Shown: positions 11,101 through 18,531, counted from the first letter of the stretch. The stretch is 64,000 nt of DNA from CAZOLI01 sp964580675 (GCA_964580675.1 CAZOLI010000013.1:1-64000); one strand, 5' to 3'. Translations and numbers: made by a program. The notes: generated by a model from the letters alone, not told the origin.

Positions 11101-11299
11101 CCTCCCGTCGTTTCGGCGAAAGTCGGTCGGGCCGTATGGCTTTTAACGCACACTCCTGGCGAATATCCGACCGATCCCTCACAAGAAAAACCCATCCCAT
11201 TCCCCCCTCTCCTTTCTGCTCGAGAATTTCGTACCGGCTATTGATGACCTTCCCTTTCAGTTCATTTACTTTTGACAACCCTATCTCCGTCAACGTCAC
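5117..11299 (-). CDS. Giant Ser/Thr kinase - AAA ATPase - TPR - degenerate GGDEF - GAF - sigma-54 activator
   Basis: A 2060-residue cytoplasmic signalling protein. Order: Ser/Thr kinase (about 20-285; loop GEGGMG, K53, HHDVKPGN with D150, DFG 174-176, APE 197-199, all intact); STAND/AAA-like ATPase (about 305-700; Walker A GPAGIGKS 341-348, Walker B ILDD 471-474); long TPR/helical array (about 720-1320); GGDEF-like domain (about 1355-1515) whose signature reads GGGEF; GAF domain (about 1565-1720); sigma-54 AAA+ module (about 1745-1980) with GETGTGKE 1775-1782, GAFTGA 1822-1827 and FLDEI; and a Fis-type HTH at the very end (NKSRAAELLDISRQTLYKY). The GAFTGA loop argues for real contact with sigma-54 RNA polymerase. 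The kinase-ATPase-TPR half recalls known large bacterial kinases; fusion to a full enhancer-binding protein is uncommon. The start is GTG; a TTG at 11278 with GGAG six bases upstream is an alternative. Confidence 0.93.
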   Translation of the reverse strand: MTLTEIGLSKVNELKGKVINSRYEILEQKGEGGMGWVFLVRDRSDIRQECALKAIRPDRLSPKRREAFRNEFQVLSNLSHPNLEEVYDYGAVHSGPGELKDSLFLTCAYVDGTTTDEVVEPGDWRRALELAVPVLRGLQFLHSRGLIHHDVKPGNVVVPHANSEKGLPEPVLIDFGLAGEYRQGEEQVIRGTPGYIAPEIIRGGSVDGRADLYSLGITLCELATGRTHAEKEGSSVLRRNLSSDPINRKEIPEEIPSEFIHLISKLTLRNPTDRPASANKVIDQISGITGQHYEVETEETLESYVARTVFVGREEERSWLRNQWSDVEEGKSGACFGLLEGPAGIGKSRLLREFKVWAQINGKPVLYLDPERTNEQGSVVFGTLITGILRKVHSKRTGLPDNFQNLIGRYGPYLKRIIPTEEPLPNSVTLEDDPTENEAESVTARIKQDVLADNISEFLREMFRERPMILILDDLQKMDLFSRRILISTLRKLETNSDGSSVFFVGAIRTSSEDVPEHFYNQLLDMNIVNSRRLPAMTGDDTEQLVQEILGETKGDIIDLLSSMEGSGNPLFVKEFVRDFLDRGLLQRENNTWRLQEEPVDQLEIPRKVESVIDRRLEQVGETRKHFLQFLAMWQGNVREAHLGELFSEANVPDQMTVRDMEKEGLIRRKKEDLHDDLQLSHDRIGEVIRSNLPEAKKKDICNTVFHNLEDLVKSHQSVDREQHLLRLARLAQNAGLTEKFRIYGREAAERAEEHAVYEEALSLYEDLLQLPDLPEEFERTFLEKAADLSRRMGRFDESRRYYEVLREDPELSLADRVRIVRKQGQLELKAKSSSAAGRLYQDMLDQVPENHISENETLRLQVAGLLKQFGYILYKNHLDPNRADELFQRALSYLENCEGAKAKRLILGTRRHRLINQFQREEGSANVFDQFEDIIETAENEGFYHIAAVTAITLATAYLEKGRVKKGLEVNERAMELNRRNSHRNRRMKAGILRSKSAILIEARKGKDALECLNRSVEVHREFGNKYKITLCRIKEAVERYNRNQYDDAVELLQDGKAHCKKVGDHSNMALADRYLGRCLSEIGKFQEGLEHSRSALNIFREKQQTFSVAATLRDLVIAHAIRGRFTEAENRLDELDEIQSSTDRNVTKYRFHYARGRYLYEKGNYGRSLQVVRKGRTILESLQWPLASVRSRELLARNLAWHEGLSQARASFDAYLKGAEELETPGPLPFRGKLGKVFSFLLHLQSQESPDTVKTIEELLEEVEAAVPDRLPFHRVQEYCFLRGLFEYRFRNRPSGRQKMEEALGHLKKKHVRPLVERFEKVRGHAGGKEGPEKSFAGTSDTAETTHVFRNRNLDSVSGLRTAASFVREGNRLISSGGGNRRIWSLVLFRVHQLEEINRRYGYAEGDRIVSETGRIIEESPKTTFGEQNGNRGKHKDERVGFLAARLGGGEFAVLVSGRQDRANQLGKSIREKIRNMSPGEDEEENTVLSVEMEVVSTPVEGETMKDLLEAAKQKLDGASSRRHRSGEMEDEEKNRIIAGKRELLSESHLDPSLLSRERVVILSALRRITSAGLDFEETLSVTLETAVDVTAARSGFILLHDQDEYRVVSRYAGESQSENDDTAVLFEEAVSRKVVDRAIEEDEGLLIENASEDKMFRKYSTVQRLDLKSVLVVPVSLAGEVSAAIYLENSATVRRFGQEDLNLVEAIAAEITDFLQQAYRYQNQRQQLKSAQKQLRTRYDYDNIVGTSEPMKDVFEVLDRITPSDLNVLIQGETGTGKELVARAIHYNGPRKDQPFSAVNCARFNHTSLESELFGHVEGAFTGAKSDKEGLFEVTDGGTLFLDEITEMEPEVQGRLLRVLEEGTFRRLGGEQERETDVRILSATNRDIDEQLEEGAFREDLFYRLHEAKVLLPPLRERMVDVPLLVDQFLENFAEETETPKKEITDRVVRELMSRQWPGNIRQLKSTVRQLAVYARYRTEITLEDLLKIQEQDSFGGESGPGKNVLQKYSRDHWQDLPRQKKEWLVTRAVDATNGNKSRAAELLDISRQTLYKYHSD

Positions 11300-11408
11300 G
11301 AGAAATAATGAAGGTGACGAATTCCAAACCGAAATATTTCATTTTAGGTGTCGGAAAAATGGGTTTAAAGAATATTGCCGGTCCTCTTCTTCCAATCAAC
11401 CAAACCAA

Positions 11409-11457
11409 CCCCCCTAAAAACCCCCCCCCCCTCTCCTGAAAATCCCCCCCCCCCCCC
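11409..11457. repeat. Homopolymeric C/G tracts
   Basis: Three runs of C on the plus strand (6 at about 11409-11414, 11 at about 11421-11431 and 14 at about 11444-11457), separated by short A/T-containing spacers. They lie 110-160 bases upstream of the giant kinase gene. Runs this long slip easily in replication and in sequencing, and the G-rich strand could fold into a G-quadruplex. Confidence 0.8.
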
Positions 11458-11592
11458 ACCCGAAAACCAAATTTACAAATTTCCGCATTATTTTACCTCC
11501 TTTTTACAATTTTACGGTTGGTGTCACACCCTGAATCAAACGTATTGTGTTGGTTCTTGGGGTAAAAAACGAAGAATTCTCGATTATTGCTC

Positions 11593-11608
11593 TGGCATAC
11601 AAATTGCT
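11593..11608 (+). promoter_or_regulatory. Putative sigma-54 (-24/-12) promoter
   Basis: The 16-base element TGGCATACAAATTGCT matches the sigma-54 consensus TGGCACG-N4-TTGCW at all positions except C to T and G to A in the -24 block, with the required ten bases between the invariant GG (11594-11595) and GC (11606-11607). Transcription would start near 11619, giving a leader of about 58 bases to the gene at 11677. The neighbouring divergent gene encodes a sigma-54 activator. Confidence 0.65.
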
Positions 11609-11676
11609 CCTGAAACTGGTGAACAATTGCAATTTCGGAATCGTTTTTTGTACTCCGTTTCAAAACTGGGATTGTT

Positions 11677-12390
11677 ATGAAACAGAAACAACTTCATTTC
11701 ATATTATTTCTGGGCGCTTTTGCCCTGATTACCGGTGTTCAACCGGCGTTCGGCGGGAACATGCGCCCGGATCAACCGGTGGATGGTCAATGGTTCGAAA
11801 GCAGCAAATTTGGCATCAAAACCATCAAACCCTCGAAGGACAATACCTGGACGTTTACCCGCGGTCGTGCCCTGAAGGCTCTTGAAAAAGGGGTGGATCC
11901 CGTTGCCGCGCAACTGAAGCGCTGGGGGGATGATCAATCACCGGATTCGGGAACACCACAGGTAGTGATAACCTGGCGGACGATGTTGAATTCCAGCCGT
12001 ATTTCGCCGTCCAACCCGGACATGGAACAATTTAAAGCGAGCAACCACAACAAACTGCTGAAGGAATTCAAACATCGGGTCAAAAAGGATTTCGACAAGG
12101 TGGAAAGCGTTGATCCCTATAAAACCCGGATGCCCTTCTCCGATAACGTCAAGGGATTCAAAATGAAAGGAATCCGAAAAGAAGGGAACCAAAAGAAGGA
12201 TTATTACGTAAATGTCTTTGCGTTTAATTTCCTTCAACAAACCTGGGTGGGCATTGTGCAGGCAAACGACGGCTTTCACAAAAAATCCACCTTTGGCAAG
12301 GACATGAAGTACGTCCTTACCCACACCGAAATTAGTGTGGGAGACGCCGCCAGGGGCTCCGCCAGCGGAGGAGGCGGTGGAGGCGGCTGA
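11677..12390 (+). CDS. Secreted protein of unknown function with glycine tail
   Basis: A 237-residue protein with a clear Sec signal peptide (residues 1-26, LHFILFLGAFALITGVQPAFG) and a mature basic domain. The mature part has a WFESSKFGIKTIKPS start and a KKDYYVNVFAFNFLQQTWVGIVQAND beta segment. It ends in GSASGGGGGGG. I do not recognise the family. It follows the putative sigma-54 promoter at 11593 and is followed by a strong terminator, so it is probably a single-gene unit controlled by the divergent giant activator (inference). No Shine-Dalgarno site precedes the ATG. Confidence 0.75.
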   Translation: MKQKQLHFILFLGAFALITGVQPAFGGNMRPDQPVDGQWFESSKFGIKTIKPSKDNTWTFTRGRALKALEKGVDPVAAQLKRWGDDQSPDSGTPQVVITWRTMLNSSRISPSNPDMEQFKASNHNKLLKEFKHRVKKDFDKVESVDPYKTRMPFSDNVKGFKMKGIRKEGNQKKDYYVNVFAFNFLQQTWVGIVQANDGFHKKSTFGKDMKYVLTHTEISVGDAARGSASGGGGGGG

Positions 12391-12461
12391 TAACTCGCTC
12401 CCCCTCCGGAGTTTCCGGAGTGAAACGCGAATAAACAGTCAGTAAACACCACCGAATTTAA

Positions 12462-12516
12462 AACAGGAAGGCCCGGTGCTGGTCGCGGGGCCTTCCTGTT
12501 CATTCTTTTTCTTTCC
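12462..12516 (+). terminator. Rho-independent terminator
   Basis: Perfect 13-base inverted repeat AACAGGAAGGCCC (12462-12474) and its complement (12488-12500) with a 13-base loop, followed by a T-rich tract (CATTCTTTTTCTTT). It ends the transcript of the secreted-protein gene at 11677. Confidence 0.9.
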
Positions 12517-12590
12517 TTCGTGCCGCCGGTCCCCTGTTTCACAATGTTGTCGGTAGTGAATTCTGTACCTAAGATTCTCCGTATACAACC

Positions 12591-13448
12591 ATGAACAAAG
12601 CAACCTCCATTCTGATCGGCTTGACCCTGACCGTTCTCATGGTCAACCTCGTTCCGCTCGCGGCACAGGACGGTGAAAAGAAGAATGACCGGGAAAACAA
12701 CCAAGAAAAAAACAAGGAAGAACAGGAGAACAAACAAGAAGAAGGAGAAATTTTCTCCAAAACCATTGCCCGTGACAAACTCGATGACGTGGTGATTCTT
12801 CTGGACACGTCCGGAAGCATGTACTACTGGGACAAAAAGAATGATGATTCTGACAAAAAGGATTCCATCGAACTTCCGAACGGAAAGACCGTACAAAAGA
12901 CCGATCTCAAGGAACATCCGCGATCACGCATTGCCCGTGCGAAGTGGGAGTTAATGAAACTCATTCTTGACATCCCCGAAGGTAACGACTTTAACCTCGT
13001 GTTTTTTAACACTGAGGTGGACATTGCCGTTGAAGGAAAAATGATAAAAGCCACGGACAAAGCTCGATTAAAAACCATTGAAAAAGTGGCCGGGATGAAA
13101 GCCGAAGGAGGCACGAGGACTGATAAAGCCCTGAAGAACGCATTTCAGATCGACGAAACCAAAAACATTTACCTGATATCAGACGGAGCACCGATGGGGC
13201 GAAACGGTTATCTGAGAACAAAACGGATCCTGAAACGCGTGAAGAACTGGAACAACGATAGAGGGGCCCGTATTTACACTCTTGGATTCGACGGGACGCC
13301 CGTTGTTCCAAAGCGCATGGACGACAGGAGATTACGGAACGCCCTGAAACGAGAGCTCCCGAAGATCAAACGGAAAATGGATCAGTTCACAAATTTCATG
13401 AAGACTCTTGCAACGGAGAACAACGGGGATTATACATCCATCAAATAA
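12591..13448 (+). CDS. Secreted von Willebrand factor A domain protein
   Basis: A 285-residue exported protein: signal peptide (1-26, ending LAAQ), a highly charged Lys/Glu/Asn linker (27-55), then a VWA domain. The metal-ion-dependent adhesion site is intact: DTSGSM (D72, S74, S76), the Thr in GGTRTDKAL, and ISDGAP. VWA domains bind protein ligands through a divalent metal; the ligand here is unknown. It lies between two strong terminators, so it is transcribed alone. No Shine-Dalgarno site is seen. Confidence 0.88.
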   Translation: MNKATSILIGLTLTVLMVNLVPLAAQDGEKKNDRENNQEKNKEEQENKQEEGEIFSKTIARDKLDDVVILLDTSGSMYYWDKKNDDSDKKDSIELPNGKTVQKTDLKEHPRSRIARAKWELMKLILDIPEGNDFNLVFFNTEVDIAVEGKMIKATDKARLKTIEKVAGMKAEGGTRTDKALKNAFQIDETKNIYLISDGAPMGRNGYLRTKRILKRVKNWNNDRGARIYTLGFDGTPVVPKRMDDRRLRNALKRELPKIKRKMDQFTNFMKTLATENNGDYTSIK

Positions 13449-13513
13449 TCCTCCCTGGTCAAGGAAAAAATCGGAGTTCCCCACCAGGAACTGGTGCGGA
13501 AATGCCACAGAGG

Positions 13514-13575
13514 ACGGGGAGTTTGCTGCCGTGGTGATTCGCCAACCCGGTAGCACCTCCCCGTTATTTTTTTAT
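13514..13575 (+). terminator. Rho-independent terminator
   Basis: Arms ACGGGGAG (13514-13521) and CTCCCCGT (13557-13564) enclose a second stem (GCTGCCG paired with CGGTAGC, one wobble), followed by TATTTTTTTATTTT. It ends the VWA gene transcript. Confidence 0.85.
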
Positions 13576-13645
13576 TTTCCAGGGATCGATTGATAACCTA
13601 TCTTCAAAACTCCCCATCTCTTTTATCCTTCGTTCGAAAGAAGTC

Positions 13646-15337
13646 ATGACATCTACAGAGCAATATCCTCGGTGGGTCGTCCTGGCGATTGGCTTTATTC
13701 TTCTTTTTCTGGGGGGAACATGGAAAAATTCTCTGAGTCAGGACGGGGAACAATCAAATCAATTGGCCCCACTTCTAAAAAACATGGGTGAGTGGGAACA
13801 TCACATTTCCACGGACAGTAAGAAAGCACAGACATTTTTTAACCAGGGACTGAATCTGGCATATGGCTTCAATTTCGGCGAGGCCAAACGCTCCTTTCTT
13901 GAAGCGGCGCGACGTGATCCGGAATGCGCAATGCCTTACTGGGGGGCCGCTCTTGTTCTCGGTCCCAACATTAACGCAACGATGTCCAAACAGCGAACCC
14001 GTGAAGCCTGGCGATATCTGCAAAAGGCCAAATCCCGTATGAAGAACGCCACGCAGAAAGAAAAAGATTACATTAAAGCCCTGGAAAAACGATATGCGAA
14101 ACCGCCGGTGAACAACCGGGAAAAACTCGACCGGGCGTATGCCAGAGCAATGAAAAAGCTCGCCGAAAAATATTCGAAGGATCCGGATGCAAAGGTTCTG
14201 TATGGTGAAGCCGTAATGAATTTGCACCCCTGGAATTACTGGACGGACGCAGGAGAACCAAGGGAAAAAACGTCTTCGATGCTGGCGGCCTTCAAGTCGG
14301 TGTTAGAAAACCATCCGAACCATCCCGGCGCCAATCATCTGTATATCCACGCTGTGGAATCACAACATCCCAAACGTGCACTTCCTTCGGCCCGACGGCT
14401 TCGAAACCGGCGGTCCGGAACAGGTCACCTTCTGCACATGCCTTCCCATGTGTTCCTGCGGATCGGCCGTTACCACGAAGCCTCCGAAACGAATGAGGAA
14501 GCCATTAAAGCCGACAACAAATATTGGGCTCTCTGCAAACAAAACGGTTATTCGGTACCGGGAACCTATCCCCTAACCTATCGACCTCACAATCATCACT
14601 TCATCGCGTATACAGCCATGATGGAAGGTCGATCAAACCGGGCGATCATCGGGGCGAGGACGCTCAAAAAACTCACGGATCGGCAGGTGATGCGCCAGAA
14701 AGGATGGGGGACCCTTCAACATTTCTACACCATAGAACTGTATACCATGGTGTCCTTCGGCCGGTGGAATCAAATTAAAAATGACCCCAAACCCCCCGAG
14801 GATCTCATCTATCCCCGTGCCGTTTGGCGATACGCCCGGACCATGGCACATCTTCGAACCGGAAACAGAAAAAAGGCCACAACGGAATTCAAGGAGTTAC
14901 TCGTACTTCAGAAACATCCGGAGCTCAAAAAGACTGGGATCTTCAAAATCGGACCGATCAAACAACTGGTGGACATTGCCGTCCTGATCACGAAAGGGGA
15001 ACGAGCAGCCGCCCGTTCAAATTACGATCAGGCGCTCGAATACCTGAAGAACGCAACAAAGAAGGAGGATGATCTGGGCTACGGCGATCCCCCCACCTGG
15101 CCCAAGCCGGTTCGCCACAACTACGGGGCAATCGCCCTTGAGGCCGGAAAACCAAAACGAGCCGAACAAATTTACCGGGAGGACCTCAATCAATTCCCGA
15201 ACAACGGATGGTCCCTTTACGGACTTGCCGAAGCTCTTCGCCGGCAGGGCAAATCGGAAGAGGCAGAGAAGATAGACGGCCGATTTAAGAACGCCTGGAA
15301 ACACGCGGACGTCACGCTTTCCTCGTCCCGGTTTTGA
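13646..15337 (+). CDS. Membrane-anchored or exported TPR protein
   Basis: A 563-residue protein with an N-terminal hydrophobic segment (about 10-27, WVVLAIGFILLFLGGTW) that acts as signal or anchor, then TPR units through the whole length. Family-typical stretches are KAQTFFNQGLNLAYGFNFGEAKRSF, HPGANHLYIHAVE, TGHLLHMPSHVFLRIGRYHEA and GWSLYGLAEALRRQGK. Proteins with these motifs are widespread in environmental bacteria and lack a defined role; they are presumed scaffolds. Conserved His residues in the central motifs hint at metal binding (inference). It converges on the PQQ-propeller gene. Confidence 0.85.
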   Translation: MTSTEQYPRWVVLAIGFILLFLGGTWKNSLSQDGEQSNQLAPLLKNMGEWEHHISTDSKKAQTFFNQGLNLAYGFNFGEAKRSFLEAARRDPECAMPYWGAALVLGPNINATMSKQRTREAWRYLQKAKSRMKNATQKEKDYIKALEKRYAKPPVNNREKLDRAYARAMKKLAEKYSKDPDAKVLYGEAVMNLHPWNYWTDAGEPREKTSSMLAAFKSVLENHPNHPGANHLYIHAVESQHPKRALPSARRLRNRRSGTGHLLHMPSHVFLRIGRYHEASETNEEAIKADNKYWALCKQNGYSVPGTYPLTYRPHNHHFIAYTAMMEGRSNRAIIGARTLKKLTDRQVMRQKGWGTLQHFYTIELYTMVSFGRWNQIKNDPKPPEDLIYPRAVWRYARTMAHLRTGNRKKATTEFKELLVLQKHPELKKTGIFKIGPIKQLVDIAVLITKGERAAARSNYDQALEYLKNATKKEDDLGYGDPPTWPKPVRHNYGAIALEAGKPKRAEQIYREDLNQFPNNGWSLYGLAEALRRQGKSEEAEKIDGRFKNAWKHADVTLSSSRF

Positions 15338-15408
15338 TTCTCAGAAGAACTCCCGATTCCGAGAAAACTGCCGAACGCCGTGACACAGCAACTAATTTAA
15401 TCCCCCGG

Positions 15409-17079
15409 TTACCTGTTTTCCTGCCTGAAGTACTCCGGCCAGGTTGCACGGAGGTCCTTCCGTACTTCCTCCGCCCAGGACCAGGTTTCAAGTGCTCCAT
15501 TGTTCTTGAGAAACGTTAATCCCGGCAACCCGAGAAGCCCCGCGTTCTGAATCGATCGCATCGCGGATTCCCGTTTGTTTCCACCGGCTTCCGTAACGGA
15601 CCTGGCCAGTGATTTCATGTGGGAGACGAGTTTCTTTTGATCCAGAAGAAACGAAAAAAAAGGAAGAAACTGATTTTCGTAACTCGAAACCCGGTGGGCA
15701 ATTTCGTTCCAGATTTCCACGGCCCGGGCCACTTCGTTCTTTCTGATCATCTCATAGATACGAAGACATTCATCCATTAACATCCTGATCGGGGTTTGAT
15801 CGTTACCGGGCCAGTTTTTCAGCAAAGACCGGGCAGAGGCCACTCCCTTATTGTTTAATGCTTTCCAAACAGAACGCACACGGTTTTTTGCGGGGGAAGG
15901 AATTGACGGTTTCACGGTGCCTGTTCGTCGAGGATTTCCACAGAACATCGGCCAACTTTCGGGGGGTATGGATACTTTTGCCGGAAATCGAAGCAACGTT
16001 CCATGACGCCCCCCGATAAAAACGCCACCACTGACAACGGCCGGCGAGGAGGAAATCGGTTCCCCGATTCGGCGTGACCAGATGTTGTTGCCGGTCTCGG
16101 CGGAAAAACAATAAAGTTTTCCGTCATGACTTCCAATAAAAACCCGATTCCCTGAAACGGCGGGAGAGCCGGTTATGGGAAGCTGTGTGCGAACGGACCA
16201 CACTTCGGTTCCGGTTCCCGCCCGCAAACAATAAAGGTAATGGTCTTCTCCTCCCACGTACACGCGTCCCGCACTCACGGCCGGAGACGACGAAACCGGT
16301 CCATCTGTTTGATACGTCCATTCCACGTTTCCATTTTTGGCTCTGAAACAGTACACCCGATTCTCACCTCGCCCGACGAAAACAAGTCCTCCGTGAACAG
16401 CCGGTGTCGAATAAACGGGAAGCCGGTCACGGTGTCGCCAGACTTCCTCCCCGGTTTCGGCGTTTAGGGCATAGAGGGTTCGATCCCGACTTCCAAAAAA
16501 CACCCGGCCATTCGCTATGGCAGGCGAACCGTAAATAATGCGTCCGGTCTGATGAGACCAGATCAATTCCCCCGAATTGGCCAATAGGCAGTACATCTTT
16601 CCGTCGTCACTGGCCACGTAAACACGCCCGTCCACAACCACCGGAGAGGAGATTATCGCTGCCCCCGTCGTATGGGACCAAACTTTTTTTCCGTCCTTTG
16701 CCCGAAGGCAGTAAAGCCTCCGGTCCCCACTCCCAACGTACAGTCGTCCCTCCACAACGGTGGGCGTCGAATAAATACCCTTCCCGGTCTCAAACTTCCA
16801 GGCCAGGCGGCCGTTCCGGACGGAAAATGCAAGGAGGTCCCCCGCAAGAGTTCCCGTGAACACCATTCCGTCCGACACCACCGGTGAACTGTAAAGAAAA
16901 TCACCGGTATCGGTCCTCCAGGTTGACTTCTGTCTCGGCTGATTTCTCTTGTCCTGTTTATTCCCCTGCGCCGAGACCGGCCAATTGCTTCCAAGCAGCC
17001 CCAACAGAAACATTCCCGCACAAAGAAGCCGAACCTTCCAGATTCCGTACGGTGAGAACGGGCCCATAACATTCCCCAA
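15409..17079 (-). CDS. Exported PQQ-like beta-propeller protein
   Basis: A 556-residue exported protein. A hydrophobic signal lies at about 15-37 (ending VSAQG). About eight repeats of roughly 40 residues follow (about 50-370), each with the pattern SSPVVxxGxVYVGSxDxxLYCLxAxxGxxVWxxxT, which is the PQQ-enzyme/pyrrolo-quinoline repeat of an eight-bladed propeller. After that comes a helical tail of about 140 residues. There is no sign of dehydrogenase catalytic residues, so it is more likely a binding or scaffold propeller (BamB-like fold) than an enzyme. The repeats are also seen as a tandem pattern in the DNA. Several upstream in-frame starts make the exact N terminus uncertain. Confidence 0.87.
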   Translation of the reverse strand: MGNVMGPFSPYGIWKVRLLCAGMFLLGLLGSNWPVSAQGNKQDKRNQPRQKSTWRTDTGDFLYSSPVVSDGMVFTGTLAGDLLAFSVRNGRLAWKFETGKGIYSTPTVVEGRLYVGSGDRRLYCLRAKDGKKVWSHTTGAAIISSPVVVDGRVYVASDDGKMYCLLANSGELIWSHQTGRIIYGSPAIANGRVFFGSRDRTLYALNAETGEEVWRHRDRLPVYSTPAVHGGLVFVGRGENRVYCFRAKNGNVEWTYQTDGPVSSSPAVSAGRVYVGGEDHYLYCLRAGTGTEVWSVRTQLPITGSPAVSGNRVFIGSHDGKLYCFSAETGNNIWSRRIGEPISSSPAVVSGGVFIGGRHGTLLRFPAKVSIPPESWPMFCGNPRRTGTVKPSIPSPAKNRVRSVWKALNNKGVASARSLLKNWPGNDQTPIRMLMDECLRIYEMIRKNEVARAVEIWNEIAHRVSSYENQFLPFFSFLLDQKKLVSHMKSLARSVTEAGGNKRESAMRSIQNAGLLGLPGLTFLKNNGALETWSWAEEVRKDLRATWPEYFRQENR

Positions 17080-17270
17080 ATGAACGAAAATCTCTCGATT
17101 AGAGCGCTATCGACCTCTGAATGCGAGACGTTTCCGGGCGAACCACAACACGATGCACACAGTAAATCGTACCTGTCGTCAAACCTGTGAAACCCTTCCT
17201 GAATATTCCTATTATATGATCATTAGGTCGGGAAATTCATGTTACTTCATTTTTTCCCGTTACCAGGAAG

Positions 17271-18455
17271 ATGTGCTGCCCCAAACACATTTCGGGACTC
17301 GGTTTTTTCCTCCTCGGTGCTCTTCTGTTGTTCACCGGCTGTGGGCGGGATCCCTCTCCAGATGAACCCGGGAAACAGAACGGGACCAAGAGCAAATCCG
17401 CTGACCTCGCCGTGAAGATCACACCACCCAAACGAATACTGCAGGGGGATCCGGCAACTTACAACATAAAAATACAAAACAAATCGGACCATCCATTACT
17501 CCTGAAAGATCTTACCCCCGTCCCCCGACCTCCCCGGGTCAATGGGAAAGCACTTTCCCCGCAGAAACCCCGGGAACCAGCTGTTCAGAAATGGATTCAC
17601 AATCCACATGGCCGGTTAACGTACAACCAGAGAGCCGATCGTTTCTCCTTTTATGAGTCGGGAAAATCCGCCTCGGATACGTCGGATTGGCGCCTGTATA
17701 GCGGATTGCTTTCTCCCGGAAAGAAGACCACTGTTTCTCTTCACGTACAGCACCTCCGCACAGGAACCTATGACCAATCCTTCAAACTGCGGTTTATCAA
17801 ACCCAGACAGAGAACATTGACGGACGACATTTACGTCCCCGAACAACCACCATTTCGAATCAGGGATGGTTCGACGACGTTCATTCCAGCGAATTCTCCA
17901 CCTCAAATGGGACGGGTTTTTTGCCTGAAAAACCTTCCGGATCTGGAGGAACGAAGCGAAACAAGGAGAAAAACGAAAAATGTAAAGGTCCGACCGAGGC
18001 CGTATCGCCTTCAGGACGCGGTGGGTCGACTGCAGGAATTAAAAGAACCTCCACCAGACGTAACGGCCGCCCAGTGGGCACCGTGGTATCTGAGCTGGTT
18101 TCTTTACGAAGGTGCTGCTGCGAACCAGCCCGGCGGCACCGTCTGGCGCGTTTCGAAATGGGAAATAGACGAGGTCGTGGGCCTTCCCTATAAGGACGTC
18201 GTAAAATTAAACGCCGGATCCGGGGATCTCCTTTTCATTCTGTCCGAGGACCTTCCGGACCAAACCGTACTTACTTCGGTATTCCCTCGTCAAAACAACT
18301 TCACTCGCGATCAAATTACGCCGGGAAGCTCTCTTTCGGTGAACAGGCAGACAGCTCTTTCCACCTTACGAAACGTGCGTCGAAACGGTGCCGTCTCCAT
18401 GGAATGGTTCCGGCTTCCGATGTCAAACCAGCGAGCCGTAAAGCTGAAACCGTGA
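17271..18455 (+). CDS. Putative lipoprotein of unknown function
   Basis: A 394-residue protein with a signal peptide ending in a lipobox (LLLFTGC, Cys about residue 24), so it is probably anchored in a membrane. Residues 45-180 look like an immunoglobulin-like beta domain (LAVKITPPKRILQGDPATYNIKIQNKSDHPLLL), as in proteins with DUF11/CARDB-like modules. The remainder is unrecognised. It stands alone between divergent and convergent neighbours. Confidence 0.7.
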   Translation: MCCPKHISGLGFFLLGALLLFTGCGRDPSPDEPGKQNGTKSKSADLAVKITPPKRILQGDPATYNIKIQNKSDHPLLLKDLTPVPRPPRVNGKALSPQKPREPAVQKWIHNPHGRLTYNQRADRFSFYESGKSASDTSDWRLYSGLLSPGKKTTVSLHVQHLRTGTYDQSFKLRFIKPRQRTLTDDIYVPEQPPFRIRDGSTTFIPANSPPQMGRVFCLKNLPDLEERSETRRKTKNVKVRPRPYRLQDAVGRLQELKEPPPDVTAAQWAPWYLSWFLYEGAAANQPGGTVWRVSKWEIDEVVGLPYKDVVKLNAGSGDLLFILSEDLPDQTVLTSVFPRQNNFTRDQITPGSSLSVNRQTALSTLRNVRRNGAVSMEWFRLPMSNQRAVKLKP

Positions 18456-18531
18456 CGGCGACCTCTTCCATTCACGTTTCGAGTGTCTCACGGAAGAATT
18501 TGAACAATGATCCCCGGAGATGCCGCTTTGG

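Larger units (their letters stand above)
11300..11676. promoter_or_regulatory. Divergent regulatory region between the giant activator gene and a secreted-protein gene
   Basis: A 377-base region with no gene. Next to the giant gene there are two possible minus-strand promoters (TTGATT-N17-AATATT and TTTAAA-N17-TAAAAT). Three C runs (6, 11 and 14 bases; G runs on the minus strand) lie at 11409-11457. Towards the secreted gene an inverted repeat GGTGT-C-ACACC lies at 11520-11530, followed by a sigma-54-type promoter at 11593-11608. The palindrome sits about 75 bases upstream of the -24 element, a usual place for an activator site; that assignment is inference. Confidence 0.6.

Noticed and set aside
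16480..16510. T-arm-like GGTTCGATCCC sequence suggesting a tRNA
   Set aside because: It lies inside the PQQ-propeller coding sequence and no acceptor stem or other arms can be formed around it. The similar sequence in argH was rejected for the same reason.
15950..16920. Regularly spaced DNA repeats looking like a CRISPR or tandem array
   Set aside because: They are the roughly 40-codon propeller repeats of the PQQ-like protein; the units differ in sequence and encode a clear protein pattern.
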